Translations under genes and position numbers: made by a program
Shown: in pieces, positions 1 to 9,300 of the stretch
Layout: the number at the start of each line of letters is the position of its first letter
Numbering within the stretch: position 1 is the first letter of the stretch
Source: Gemmatirosa kalamazoonensis
GTDB lineage: Bacteria > Gemmatimonadota > Gemmatimonadetes > Gemmatimonadales > Gemmatimonadaceae
NCBI RefSeq assembly: GCF_000522985.1
Contig: NZ_CP007128.1
Coordinates: 5,068,220-5,132,219, forward strand
DNA: 64,000 bases
Direction: 5' to 3'
Notes under the pieces: model-generated
Seen by the model: only the letters and a program-made list of their open reading frames with translations
Told to the model about the DNA's origin: nothing
The model's database searches: none

Positions 1-270
1 GTAGCCGACGAGCCGCTGCAGGTGGTCGAGGTGCAGCCGCACGTGATACTCGCCGCGCGCGACGTCGGCCGGATCGGGCGGCGGACCGGTGATCGCCGCG
101 ACCACCACCGTGTCGCCGGGGATGCCCGCCTTGCCGGCCACCACCACGCGGTCGCCCACGTGCAATCCGGCGTCCGCGGCGAGGCGCTCGTCGATCGCGA
201 TCGTGCGAACGGCGGAGGGCTGGACCAGCGACGCGAGAGCGAGGACGAGCAATGAACGCATCATTTCCAT
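1..270 (-). CDS. N-terminal part of a possible ABC transporter permease (FtsX/MacB-like), runs off the left edge
   Basis: An open frame runs from an ATG at 270 leftwards off the window, giving at least 90 residues. The start is a short hydrophobic stretch (MRSLLVLALASLV), followed by a segment reading IAIDERLAADAGLHVGDRVV. That resembles the extracytoplasmic domain of FtsX/MacB-type permeases, where 'seals/ERLA..LGL..GD.V' is common. In-frame ATGs also lie at 264 and 261. A dispersed palindrome (262-351) overlaps the start, so the true start and promoter are uncertain. Only a fragment is visible, and a secreted protein with a similar fold is possible. Confidence 0.35.
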   Translation of the reverse strand, partial: MEMMRSLLVLALASLVQPSAVRTIAIDERLAADAGLHVGDRVVVAGKAGIPGDTVVVAAITGPPPDPADVARGEYHVRLHLDHLQRLVGY

Positions 271-351
271 CGCGTTGTCATCACGTCCATAGGGCCGTGG
301 AGCTCGGTGCTAGCGCCTACGGAAATGATGGTAACGCAATGAAGATGATTC
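262..351. repeat. Imperfect palindrome, family A copy 1
   Basis: The left arm (262-295) and right arm (316-351) are imperfect inverted copies. The left reads CATCGCGTTGTCATCACG and the right, reversed, reads CATTGCGTTACCATCATT. The unit GATGGYARCGCAATG is shared with the second copy at 25386-25475. The element covers the start codon of the leftmost gene and occupies the gap before the next gene. No function is known. Confidence 0.6.
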
Positions 352-358
352 GTTGCGT

Positions 359-775
359 TCAGTGCGCCTGTACGCTCTTCGCCCAGCTGACCGTGCCGCG
401 CAGCTCCTCGCGCGACTCCTCGAACGTGTACGACGGCGCGCTCAGCGTGCGGAGCCCGCGCTTCACGAGCAGCAGCGCCACGACGAGCTCCAGCACGCCG
501 ACGACGAGCGCGCCGACCCAATAGTGCCGCCCGGCGAGCCGTCCGACGAGCGATACGAGCATCACGGTGAGCGCGGTGAGCGCGACGACGCCGGCGCCGA
601 ACGCGAGGCCGAGCCACAGCGCGCCGCGGGCGCTGCGGCGGAGGCTGTCCGCGGTCTCGAGCTTCGCGAGCCGCACCTCGTCGCGCACGAGGCGCTTGGA
701 ATCGTCGGTGAGTCGCCGGACGAGGTCCGGGATCGCGGCGTCGGGGTCGACGTGCGGAGCGGGACGGGCGGCCAC
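359..775 (-). CDS. Phage holin superfamily III-type (Actinobacterial_Holin_X-like) membrane protein
   Basis: This 138-residue protein has an amphipathic helix (DLVRRLTDDSKRLVRDEVRL) followed by two membrane segments near residues 50-75 and 80-102 and a short cytoplasmic tail. That layout is typical of the putative Actinobacterial holin-X / phage holin superfamily III, a widespread small membrane protein of unknown role that is usually not phage-derived. I place the start at GTG 775 because GAGGAGG lies five bases upstream; a longer TTG start at 847 lacks a good ribosome site. No lysis genes are nearby, so I do not infer a lytic function. Confidence 0.7.
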   Translation of the reverse strand: MAARPAPHVDPDAAIPDLVRRLTDDSKRLVRDEVRLAKLETADSLRRSARGALWLGLAFGAGVVALTALTVMLVSLVGRLAGRHYWVGALVVGVLELVVALLLVKRGLRTLSAPSYTFEESREELRGTVSWAKSVQAH

Positions 776-904
776 TGCGTCCTCCTCGGGGTCTGCGCGT
801 GCGGGCGGCGCGCCGGAACCTCCGGCGCCACCCGTGCTCCCGGGCAAGGAGCGTTCCGATCGACGGCCGCCGACGCCTTGACGCGCGTCTCGGCTCGCTG
901 AAAC

Positions 905-917
905 TTGACTCCGTCAA
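905..917. promoter_or_regulatory. Candidate MarR operator
   Basis: TTGAC-TCC-GTCAA is a perfect 5-bp inverted repeat with a 3-bp spacer, 20 bp upstream of the MarR-GNAT start and between two divergent genes. Palindromes of this size next to marR-type genes commonly serve autoregulation. The assignment is inference. Confidence 0.4.
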
Positions 918-937
918 CTATCACGACGAGGCTCGAC

Positions 938-1882
938 ATGTCCACCGTCCCCACCGATCCGGTCCCGGCCGACGCGGTCGCCGCCGTGCGGCGCTTCAAT
1001 CGGTTCTACACGCGGCTCGTCGGGGCGCTCGACGAGGGACATCTCGCCACCGAGCACTCGCTGGCCGAGGCGCGGGTGCTCTACGAGCTGGCGCATCGCG
1101 ACGCGCCGACGGCGACGGAGGTCGGCCGCGATCTCCGCCTCGACGCCGGCTATCTGAGCCGCATCGTGCGCCGACTCGAGCGTGCGGGGCTCGTCACCCG
1201 CGCCGCGTCGACCGACGACGCGCGCCGGCGCCATCTCCGACTCACCGAGGCGGGACGCGCCGCCGCCGTCGACCTCGAGGCGCGTGCCCACCACGACGTC
1301 GCGTCGCACGTCGCGGCGCTGCCCGCCCCCGACCACCCGCGCCTGCTCGCCGCGATGCGCACGATCGAATCGCTGCTCGGCCGCGCCGACCAGACGGCGA
1401 TCGTGCTCCGCGATCCGCGGCCGGGCGACTACGGGTGGGTCATCGCGCGCAACGGCGCGCTCTACGCCCGGGAGTACGGCTGGGACGTCACGTACGAGGC
1501 GCTCGTGGCGCGCATCGTCGCCGACTTCGCCGCGGGCTTCGATCCACGTGTGGAGCGCTGCTGGATCGCGGAGCGCGACGGCGAGAACGTGGGGTGCATC
1601 TTCTGCGTCAGGCACCCGGAGCGTCCCGGCGTCGCGAAGCTGCGGCTCCTGCTCGTCGAGCCGTCGGCGCGCGGCGCGGGGCTCGGTGCGCGACTCGTGC
1701 GCGAGTGCATCGCGTTCGCGCGGTCGGCCGGCTATCACACGATGACGCTGTGGACGAACAGCGTGCTCGCCTCGGCGCGGCGGATCTACCAGGCGGCGGG
1801 GTTCCAGCTCGTCGAGGAGACGCCGAACCGGATGTTCGGGCACGAGCTGGTGGGGCAGACGTGGGAGCTGACACTCCGATGA
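938..1882 (+). CDS. Bifunctional MarR-family regulator / GNAT acetyltransferase fusion
   Basis: A 314-residue fusion. Residues about 1-145 form a MarR winged helix (TATEVGRDLRLDAGYLSRIV, then a basic wing with DDARRRH). Residues about 150-314 form a GNAT acetyltransferase with the acetyl-CoA loop ARGAGLGARLV and the late GNAT segment ARRIYQAAGF. Such fusions are a known family whose substrate is usually unknown; sensing and modification of a small molecule are thought to be combined in one chain. ATG 938 is preferred over TTG 905 because the latter lies inside the candidate operator. It is divergent from the holin-like gene. Confidence 0.88.
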   Translation: MSTVPTDPVPADAVAAVRRFNRFYTRLVGALDEGHLATEHSLAEARVLYELAHRDAPTATEVGRDLRLDAGYLSRIVRRLERAGLVTRAASTDDARRRHLRLTEAGRAAAVDLEARAHHDVASHVAALPAPDHPRLLAAMRTIESLLGRADQTAIVLRDPRPGDYGWVIARNGALYAREYGWDVTYEALVARIVADFAAGFDPRVERCWIAERDGENVGCIFCVRHPERPGVAKLRLLLVEPSARGAGLGARLVRECIAFARSAGYHTMTLWTNSVLASARRIYQAAGFQLVEETPNRMFGHELVGQTWELTLR

Positions 1883-1922
1883 GGCCGCGCTGATGCTTCG
1901 GCGCCGAGGTTGCGGCGCCGCC

Positions 1923-2597
1923 TCATCCGTCGACCTCCACCAGCACCGCCTCCGCCACCGCCGTACCGACGGCGACCGCTCGCCCGCTCACGTCCACCGT
2001 CACCGGCCCGTCGTACGGCGCGCGCTCGACCACCGTGACCGCCGCGCCCGGGAGCAGCCCGAGCTCGGCGAGGTAGCGCAGCATGCCGTCGTCGTCGTCG
2101 CTCACCCGCACCACGCGCGCGCGCTGGCCCGCGCCGACGTCGCACAGCGCGGTGAGCCGCCGCTCGTCCACCGCGCCGTCGCGCGTCGGGATCGGCGCAC
2201 CGTGCGGGTCGAACGCCGGATCGCCTAACGCGGCCGCCATGCGGTCGATCAGCTCGTCCGACGCCGCGTGCTCCAGCCGCTCCGCCTCCCCGTGCACGCG
2301 GTCCCACGGGTAGCCGAGCACCGTCGCGAGGTAGCTCTCGATGATGCGGTGGCGCCGCAGCGTGCGGAGCGCGGCGAGGCGGCCGGCGTCGGTGAGGCGC
2401 ACGCCGCGATAGCGCTCGTACTCGAGCAGCCCCTGGTCGGCGAGCCGCCGCACCATCCCCGTCACCGACGCCGGTGCGACGCCGAGCCGTTCGGCGAGCG
2501 CGTTCGTGGCCGCCGCGCCGCCGAAGCGGCGCTCCAGCTCGTACACCGCCTTCAGGTAGTCCTCGACCGGGGCGGTGAGGGCCGCTTCGTTAGGCAC
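1923..2597 (-). CDS. mntR: DtxR/MntR-family metal-dependent transcriptional regulator
   Basis: 224 residues in the three-part DtxR layout: a winged helix (about 1-70, with ATNALAERLGVAPASVTGMVRRL), a metal-binding/dimer domain containing the conserved HGEAERLEHAASDEL, and a C-terminal FeoA/SH3-like domain (about 150-224). Proteins of this family bind Mn(II) or Fe(II) and repress uptake genes. It is the last gene of the mntH operon, so Mn-responsive control of MntH is the natural reading. The GTG start sits in GTGCCTAACG, which also supplies the TAA stop of the upstream usp gene (8-bp overlap). Metal choice (Mn or Fe) cannot be settled from sequence. Confidence 0.88.
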   Translation of the reverse strand: MPNEAALTAPVEDYLKAVYELERRFGGAAATNALAERLGVAPASVTGMVRRLADQGLLEYERYRGVRLTDAGRLAALRTLRRHRIIESYLATVLGYPWDRVHGEAERLEHAASDELIDRMAAALGDPAFDPHGAPIPTRDGAVDERRLTALCDVGAGQRARVVRVSDDDDGMLRYLAELGLLPGAAVTVVERAPYDGPVTVDVSGRAVAVGTAVAEAVLVEVDG

Positions 2598-3042
2598 GGT
2601 GCACCCCGGCGCCCGCGTGGCCGCGCACGAGCAGCACCGGGACTGAGGCGCGGTGCCGGACGGTGTTCGCCACGCTGCCGTAGACGATGTCGCCGACCAG
2701 GCGGTGCCCGTGCGTCGCCATCGCGATCAAGTCGCAGCGCTCGCGCTCCACGGCGGCGAGGATCTCGTTCGCCGGGTCGCCGGTCGCGAGCAGGGCGTCG
2801 GTGTCGAAGCCGTCGCGCGACAGGTCGGCGCACACCTGGTCCAGATAGGCGCGGTCCTTCTGCATCTCCTCCGACTCGCGCAGGTCGAGCTGCTTGAGGT
2901 TCCGCGCGGCCCAGCCGTCGGCGACGTGGATGAGGACGAGCGCCGACCCGCACAGCCGCGCGAGCGGGCGAATGTGCTCGAGGATCGCCGCGTCGTACGG
3001 CGAGTGCTCGAGTGGAACGAGGATGCGAGCGTAGACGGTCAT
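2590..3042 (-). CDS. Universal stress protein (UspA family)
   Basis: 150 residues, a normal single-domain Usp length. It begins ARILVPLEHSPYDAAIL and ends with the nucleotide-binding signature ATHGH...GSVANTVRHRASVPVLLVR (GxxG-like loop, then GS). ATP-binding Usp proteins respond to stress and starvation. It lies between the small membrane protein and mntR in one operon, so it may be induced by metal limitation. The precise role is unknown. Confidence 0.9.
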   Translation of the reverse strand: MTVYARILVPLEHSPYDAAILEHIRPLARLCGSALVLIHVADGWAARNLKQLDLRESEEMQKDRAYLDQVCADLSRDGFDTDALLATGDPANEILAAVERERCDLIAMATHGHRLVGDIVYGSVANTVRHRASVPVLLVRGHAGAGVHRA

Positions 3043-3049
3043 CGCACGA

Positions 3050-3376
3050 TCAGCGGGGGCGTCCGTCGGGGCCGAGGCCGAGCAGCGCGTAGTATCGCTC
3101 GCGAGGCTCCGCCGTCCAACCGCTCACGCCGTGCTTCGGCAGCCACCACCCGTGCACCACGAGCGCGACGAGCCCCATCGTGCCGATGAGGCCGAACATC
3201 CACGCGCGCCCCATCGTCGCCGAGAGCGCCACCGACGCGAGCAGGACGAGCGCGACCTTCAGCACCCGCAGCCCGCGCGGCTTGTGCTCCTCGAAGCGGC
3301 CGAACAGCACGTTGCCGAACGCGAAGATCGTCGTGACGAGCGCGACGTCGAACCAGTACGTATCGGTGCGCCACAT
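3050..3376 (-). CDS. Small membrane protein of the mntH operon
   Basis: 108 residues with about three hydrophobic segments (DVALVTTIFAFGNVLF, VLKVALVLLASVALSA, WMFGLIGTMGLVALVVHGWW), then a polar tail ending in a short basic C-terminus. I do not recognise the family. The start ATG at 3376 has GGAG upstream and lies five bases after the mntH stop, so it is co-transcribed with the transporter. A role in metal transport or in the membrane response to manganese is inference from position only. Confidence 0.75.
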   Translation of the reverse strand: MWRTDTYWFDVALVTTIFAFGNVLFGRFEEHKPRGLRVLKVALVLLASVALSATMGRAWMFGLIGTMGLVALVVHGWWLPKHGVSGWTAEPRERYYALLGLGPDGRPR

Positions 3377-3381
3377 GGAGG

Positions 3382-4782
3382 TCACTCCGCGAAGAAGGCG
3401 CGCGCGGTCTGCAGCAGGAGCCACGCGTTGAGCGATGCGATGACGATGGCGACGAGCCATGCGAGCGCCTTCAGCCACGCGGCGTTCGCGAACTGCCCCA
3501 TCTTCACGCGGTCGGAGGTGAACAGCACGAGCGGGTACACGGCGAACGACAGCTGGAGGCTCAGGATCACCTGGCTCAGCACGAGCAGCTTCGCCGTGCC
3601 GCTCTCGCCGTAGACGATCGACACGATCGCCGCCGGCACGATCGCGATCGCGCGGGTGATGAGACGCCGCACCCACGGGCGCAGTCGGATGTCGAGGAAG
3701 CCTTCCATCACGATCTGGCCGGCGAGCGTCCCGGTGAGCGTGGAGTTCTGCCCCGACGCGAGCAGCGCGAGCGCGAACACGGTGCTCGCCCCGCCGACGC
3801 CGAGGAGCGGCGTGAGCAGCTTGTGCGCGTCCTGGATCTCCGCGACCCCCGTGTTGCCCGAGCGGTGGAACGTGGCCGCGGCGACGATGAGGATCGCGGC
3901 GTTGATGAACAGCGCGAACGAGAGCGCGATCGTCGAGTCGAGGAACGCGAACCGCACCGCCTCGCGCTTCCCTTCCGCGGAGAGCTCGTACCTCCGCGTC
4001 TGCACGACGGACGAGTGCAGGTAGAGGTTGTGCGGCATCACCGTCGCCCCGAGGATGCTGATCGCGATGTAGAGCATCTCGGGGTTCGCGAGGATCTGCG
4101 GCGTCGGCACGAAGCCGCGCGCGACGCCGAGCAGGTCGGGGCGCGAGATGATCAGCTCGAACAGGAAGCAGAGCCCCACCGTGGCGATGAGCGCGATGAC
4201 GAGCGCCTCGAGCAGCCGAAAGCCCTTGTGCTGCAGCATGAGCACGAGCAGCACGTCGAGCGACGTGACGACGATGCCCCACGTCAGCGGAAGCCCGAAC
4301 AGCAGGTTGAGCGCGATCGCGCTGCCGATCACCTCGGCCAGGTCGCATGCGGCGATCGCGATCTCGCACAGCAGCCAGAGAACGACGCCGACCGGCTTCG
4401 AGTAGTGGTCGCGGCACGCCTGCGCGAGATCGCGACCGGTGACGATGCCGAGCTTCGACGCGAGCCCCTGCAGCAGCACCGCCATCAGGTTCGACAGCAG
4501 GATGACGGACAGCAGCGTGTAGCCGAAGCGGGAGCCGCCGGCGAGGTCGGTGGCCCAGTTGCCCGGGTCCATGTAGCCGACGGCGACGAGGTAGCCGGGC
4601 CCCGCGAACGCGAGGAGCTTCCGGAACCACGAGCCGCGCACCACCTCGACGGTGCGATAGGCCTCGGCGAGGCTCGGCGTCTCGCGGGCGCGGCGCCATC
4701 CGGCGTCCGGGCGCGCGCCGTCGATGCCGACGTGGGCGCGCACGCCGGTCGGATCGGTCGGCTGGTGGAGCGGGCTGGCCAT
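3382..4782 (-). CDS. mntH: Nramp-family divalent metal (Mn2+) transporter
   Basis: 466 residues with about 11 membrane segments. The Nramp metal-site signatures are present: [15 protein letters not shown] in the first segment (DPGN, which ligates the metal) and [12 protein letters not shown] in the sixth. These proteins import Mn(II), sometimes Fe(II), with protons. It heads the operon mntH - small membrane protein - usp - mntR. Two palindromes lie just upstream (4804-4819 and 4829-4842), consistent with repression by the co-encoded DtxR-type regulator. Confidence 0.94.
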   Translation of the reverse strand: MASPLHQPTDPTGVRAHVGIDGARPDAGWRRARETPSLAEAYRTVEVVRGSWFRKLLAFAGPGYLVAVGYMDPGNWATDLAGGSRFGYTLLSVILLSNLMAVLLQGLASKLGIVTGRDLAQACRDHYSKPVGVVLWLLCEIAIAACDLAEVIGSAIALNLLFGLPLTWGIVVTSLDVLLVLMLQHKGFRLLEALVIALIATVGLCFLFELIISRPDLLGVARGFVPTPQILANPEMLYIAISILGATVMPHNLYLHSSVVQTRRYELSAEGKREAVRFAFLDSTIALSFALFINAAILIVAAATFHRSGNTGVAEIQDAHKLLTPLLGVGGASTVFALALLASGQNSTLTGTLAGQIVMEGFLDIRLRPWVRRLITRAIAIVPAAIVSIVYGESGTAKLLVLSQVILSLQLSFAVYPLVLFTSDRVKMGQFANAAWLKALAWLVAIVIASLNAWLLLQTARAFFAE

Positions 4783-4803
4783 CAGGACGGGAGTCGGGGA
4801 CAG

Positions 4804-4842
4804 GTTCGCCTACGCGAACACAATATTTAGTTGTCCCTAACT
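4804..4842 (-). promoter_or_regulatory. Candidate MntR operators / mntH promoter
   Basis: Two inverted repeats lie 22-60 bp upstream of mntH: GTTCGC-CTAC-GCGAAC (perfect, 4804-4819) and AGTTGTCCCTAACT (AGTT/AACT arms, 4829-4842). This stretch is unusually AT-rich for the window, as a promoter would be. The second resembles DtxR-type operators in outline. Binding is inferred. Confidence 0.45.
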
Positions 4843-4856
4843 TTCCGCAAGGCCCG

Positions 4857-6344
4857 TCAGCGGAGCCGCACCCGGGCCAGATGCAGCCCCTTCGCGTCGC
4901 GCATGGAGAGGAAGACCACCTTTCCCGCCCCGAACCCGACGAGCGTGTACCCGCTCGGCAGCTGGATCCGGTCCACGAGCGCGCCGGCACGGCTCACCAC
5001 GTCGTAGACCGGGCCGCCCGGCGTCGGCTTCATGGGAAGCGTGCGCACCCACAGGTTGCCGTCGGCGTCCGCCCGCACCGCCCCCGGCCCGAACGGCGGC
5101 CGGTAGTCGGGCAGCTCGTCCGCGCGCACCACCATCGGCGGCCGGTACGTCGGCGCCGGCGGCGTGTACCCGCCGGTGTAGTTGTCCGTCCACGGGTTCG
5201 GCACGCACCCGGCGTTGGGCGTCCCGCCGGTGTTCGTCGCGCCGGTGTTCGTCCCGCCGTTAGGCGCCCCCGGCGGGCACCCGTACTGGTAGTTCGCCGG
5301 AAAGCGCACGCCGTCCGGCAGGATCCAGTCGCGCGGCATCCCCGGCGGCGGCGTGTAGTTCGGCGCGGGCGTGAATCCTTTCGGGTACGGCTTGTTCAGC
5401 AGGTTCGACCACACGATCGTCTGCGTCGTGTAGTTGTTCTGCGCGTTGCGCGTCTGCTGCGTGCGCAGCGAGTCGACGAACTTCTCCTTCGCGTCCTGAT
5501 CGAGCCGCACCCACGGGAACGGTAGCTTCTCCGACGAGGCGTGCGTGCCGTCGGGCTGCAGCCACTCCACGCGGTAGTCGCGCCCGCGCACGATCGCCAC
5601 CATGCCGTCGGGCAGCACCGCCCAGTCGTCGACGAGCGGCAGCGGATTCGTCGTCGAGTTGAAGTTGAACCCCTCCGACGTCTGCCGCACGAAGATCGAC
5701 GTCTTCGGGATGCGCACCGACGCCAGCGTGTCGAGCTTGCGCGTGTCGAGGTGGATGCCGACGAGGAACGCGGAATCGGGCGGCGACGGGATGTACGGCA
5801 CGCCCGCGGGCGGCGGCACGGCCGGCGGCGCGGCGCGAGCGGGCACGCGGAACACGAGCCGTCCCGCCGCGTCGACCCCCGGTACGCCGAACGCGTTCGC
5901 GTTCGTCAGCCACGGCACGTCCTGCGTGCGCGGCACCGCGCGCACGCGCGCGATGCGCCCCGTCGGATCGAGCACGAGCATCGCGTACGTCGCCGGGTCG
6001 ACGAACAGCGTGGAGTCGCCGCGGTACGCGAGCAGCGTCCCGTTGCGCGTGCCGTATGCGTTCTCCACTTCGGTGAGCGAGTCGAGCACCACCGCCGTCA
6101 CCGCGAGCGTCGTGTCGAGCAGCAGCAGCCGCCGCCGCGCGCCGTCGTTCACGAGCACTCGGCCGTCGCCGAGCACGCGCACGCCCGTGACGGCGCCCAG
6201 GGGCTCGGTGGAGACGGCGGCGGCGGTCTCGATGCGGCGCACCGGCGGGCCGAGCGCGGCGGGGGCGGAGACGGACGGCTGGGCGCCTAACGACGTCGCG
6301 GCAAGGAGCGCGGCGGCGGCGCCGGCCGGGGCGCGGCGCGTCAT
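4857..6344 (-). CDS. Secreted beta-propeller-like protein coupled to the TonB receptor
   Basis: 495 residues with a signal peptide (AAALLAATSLGAQ) and repeated short beta segments such as VTGVRVLGDGRVLVNDGARRRLLLLDT and AVRADADGNLWVRTL, typical of 6-bladed propeller (NHL-like) proteins. A Pro/Gly/Asn/Thr-rich insertion (about residues 325-400) contains two cysteines. The start ATG overlaps the TGA of the upstream receptor gene (ATGA at 6341-6344), so translation is coupled. It probably acts in the periplasm or on the cell surface together with the receptor. No enzymatic motif is visible. Confidence 0.75.
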   Translation of the reverse strand: MTRRAPAGAAAALLAATSLGAQPSVSAPAALGPPVRRIETAAAVSTEPLGAVTGVRVLGDGRVLVNDGARRRLLLLDTTLAVTAVVLDSLTEVENAYGTRNGTLLAYRGDSTLFVDPATYAMLVLDPTGRIARVRAVPRTQDVPWLTNANAFGVPGVDAAGRLVFRVPARAAPPAVPPPAGVPYIPSPPDSAFLVGIHLDTRKLDTLASVRIPKTSIFVRQTSEGFNFNSTTNPLPLVDDWAVLPDGMVAIVRGRDYRVEWLQPDGTHASSEKLPFPWVRLDQDAKEKFVDSLRTQQTRNAQNNYTTQTIVWSNLLNKPYPKGFTPAPNYTPPPGMPRDWILPDGVRFPANYQYGCPPGAPNGGTNTGATNTGGTPNAGCVPNPWTDNYTGGYTPPAPTYRPPMVVRADELPDYRPPFGPGAVRADADGNLWVRTLPMKPTPGGPVYDVVSRAGALVDRIQLPSGYTLVGFGAGKVVFLSMRDAKGLHLARVRLR

Positions 6345-9300
6345 CGGCTGAACTCGAAGTAGCCGGACGACCCGGCGTTCAGGTACATCCCGTTGCCGTC
6401 GCGGATGAACCTCAGGTAGCGCGGGTCGAGGTAGTTCGTCACCGACTGGGGAAGCTTTCGCCGCTGCTCCGGCGTCAGCAGATCGCGGAGCAGCCGCATC
6501 GACTGCGACAGCAGATCCATCTGCGCGCGGCGCGCCGCGAGGTAGCGGTCGTACGCCTCGTCGCTGCGGTAGTGCTCCGGAAGCGCGGCGAGCCACCGCG
6601 CCACCGGCGTCCACAGCGAGTCGGTGCGGTACGTGTAGCGCCGGTTCATCGACGCGATGCTGTCCGCCTGCACCGACGTGAGCGCGAGCGAGTCCTGCTG
6701 GCGGAGCACCTGCGACATCGGGTTCGGCAGGCTGCCCCGTCCCATGTCGCGGAAGCTCGCGTCGCTCAGCCGCGTCCCCCGCTCGACGCGCCCGTAGTTC
6801 AGGTTCTGGAGCAGCGACTGCCGCTCGCGTGTGGGGCCCAGGTCGACCTTCATCGTCACGGTGAGCGACACCGGCGAGCGCAGCGTGAGGAACTGCGGCC
6901 GCGTCGCGCCGAACCGCTGGTTCACCTCGTACTTGTAGCGCCTGGCCACCGGATCGAAGCCGCGCACGTAGAGGAGCGACGCGTCGGGCGACGCCGTCTG
7001 CCCCCAACCCCTCAGGTGCCCCGAGCCGTGCAGCGCGAGGTCGGCTGCGCCTAACGGATTGCTGAGCGAGAACTGCACCGACGCGCGTTGCGGCATGCGG
7101 AACCGCGCGCGGTCGAGCGTGACGCCGAGCGACGCGCTGGAGCTCCACGGGCCGCGGCAGCTGTTGCGCGCCGCGATGTGCCCGGCCTGCCGCAGCAGGC
7201 AGTCGCGCGCGTCGCCCGACGTGTTCGCGAGCAGGTCGCGCATCCCCGCCGCGAGCGCGGGGTCCGCCGCCGCGAGCGGCGACGCGGGATCCACGACGAA
7301 TGCGCGGTCGTTGCCGTAGCCGTCGCCGTTCACGTCGCCGGCGATCATCGGCGTGTAGCGGAAGCCCGAGCGGAACTGCCCCGTCCAGCTGATCTGCGCG
7401 TAGTTCAGCAGGTTGTAGCGCAGCGAGTAGGTCACGCCGTGCGCCCCCTGCCCCGACGGCCCCCACGTCGCGACGAGTGGGTTCCCCGCCGTGCTGCTGA
7501 ACCCCGAGATCTGATCGCGCACGTTCGTGTACGTGTACGAGAGGCTCCACCCGAGCGTCGACGGCCCGCGCGTGATCGGCGACACCGTGGCGGAGAGCTG
7601 CGCCGTGCGCGAGCGGAGGTTCGAGCGGATCTCGGTGACCCGCGAGAAGCTCTGCGACACGCGCGCGTCGCGCGACGCGATGGCGCCCGTCTCCTGCACG
7701 ATGCTCGTCGGCTGCACGAACACCGGCCGGTCGCCCTCGTCGGCGAGCGTGAAGCGCACGTCGGGGCGGAAGTTGAGATCCACCGACTGCTGCTGCCGCA
7801 GGTTCAGCGAGTACGAGCCGTCCACGCGCAGCCGGAACCGCGCATCGAGGACGCTGCCGTTCCACGACAGGTTGGAGCGCATCGTCTGCGCCGGCCGCCA
7901 GTCGGGCGACACGAGCACCACGTTCGGCGCCGCGTTCGCGAACACCGTCGCCGTGGATCCGTCGGCGCACCGATCGGGGATGTCGGCAGGATGTGCGGCC
8001 CAGTCGGCCCAGTCAGGCACCGGCGCGGCGTCGCCCACGCACGTGAGCTGCTGCACGCCGCTCGGCAGCCCGGTGTTGTCGAGCGCGCTCCCGAGCACGC
8101 CCGCGTTCGTGCCGTTCGTGAACAGGCCGAGCCCGCCCTGGATCACCGCGCGCGGCCCGCGCACCGCCCCGGCGAAGCTCTCGATCTCCCGCGCCTTCCC
8201 CACCGTCCACGAGAAGCCGACGCGCGGGCTCACCGACAGCGGCGTCGGCACGTGGTCGTTGCGGCGGTCGAACGTCTGCTGCACCTCCGCGTTGTACGCC
8301 GGCGAGGCGCTGAAGCGGCTCGCGTCGAGTCGCACGCCGTACTGGATCTGCAGATCGGCCGTGCGTCGGTACGTGTCGCCTAACGATACCGAGCCGGTCA
8401 TCTGTCCGGTGGAGCGGAGCCGCGCCGTGAGCTGTCGCGTGAACGACGCCGGCCGCCCCGCCTCGAGGTCGGCGAGCGAGTTGAACGTGAACGAGCCGAG
8501 GAGGTTGGACGACTGCTCCTGCGCGTTGTGCGCATAGGTCAGCTCCGTGCCGAGCTTCAGCCGGTGCTTGTTCGCGTCGTCGAACCACGAGAGCGTGTTC
8601 TGGAACGACGCGTTCGCGGCGCGCGACTCCGCGCTGAGCCCCTGGTTGCCGCCGAACACGAGGCTCTGCACCGCGCTCGCGTCCGGCAGCACCGAGTTCA
8701 CGCGCACGCGTCCCGACGGCAGCACGAGAAACGGCGACCCGTAGTTGCGCGACACGTTCATGCTCGCGTTGCTCTCGCTGAGCAGCAGCCCGAGGTAGCG
8801 CGTGTGGCCGAGCTGCACGCCGCCGCTCCAGTTCGTGCGCTCACCGCTCGCGTTGGGCAGCTGCGTCACGCCGCCGCCCACGGGGCTCTGCCGTCCCCAG
8901 CTCGCGTTGCCCGAGAGCTTGTACGCGCTCCCCGTCGTCGAGTTGGGGGGGCTGAAGTCGAGCTGGCCGAACAGCGAGCCGTTGTCGCTCACGCGATTCG
9001 CGCGTACGCCCCCCGCCGTCGGCACACCGCCCGCCGCGAGGATGTCGAGGAAGCGCGCCGCCGAGTCCGGGGCCACGCCCGCCGTCTGCAGCCCCAGCGC
9101 GCCCGCGCTGAGCAGCGACGCGTTGTCGCTCGACCGCCGCCCGAGCTGGTAGGAGACGTTGTAGAACGCCTTGTTGCGCACGATCGGCCCCGACGCGACG
9201 CCGCCGAGCGACAGGTTCGTGAACTCGTTGCCGACGGCCGACGAGGCGCGGTCGGTCCACATGAGCTGCGGCGCGTTCACCACGAGGCTCATGCCGCGCG

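Noticed and set aside
359-775. Phage lysis gene
   Set aside because: The holin-X-like family is mostly chromosomal, and no phage gene is near.
4857-7970. A 1037-codon minus-strand open frame covering the propeller gene and part of the TonB receptor
   Set aside because: Only the part up to 6344 has a signal peptide and sensible composition; the rest is an Arg/Ala-rich shadow of the receptor gene in another frame.
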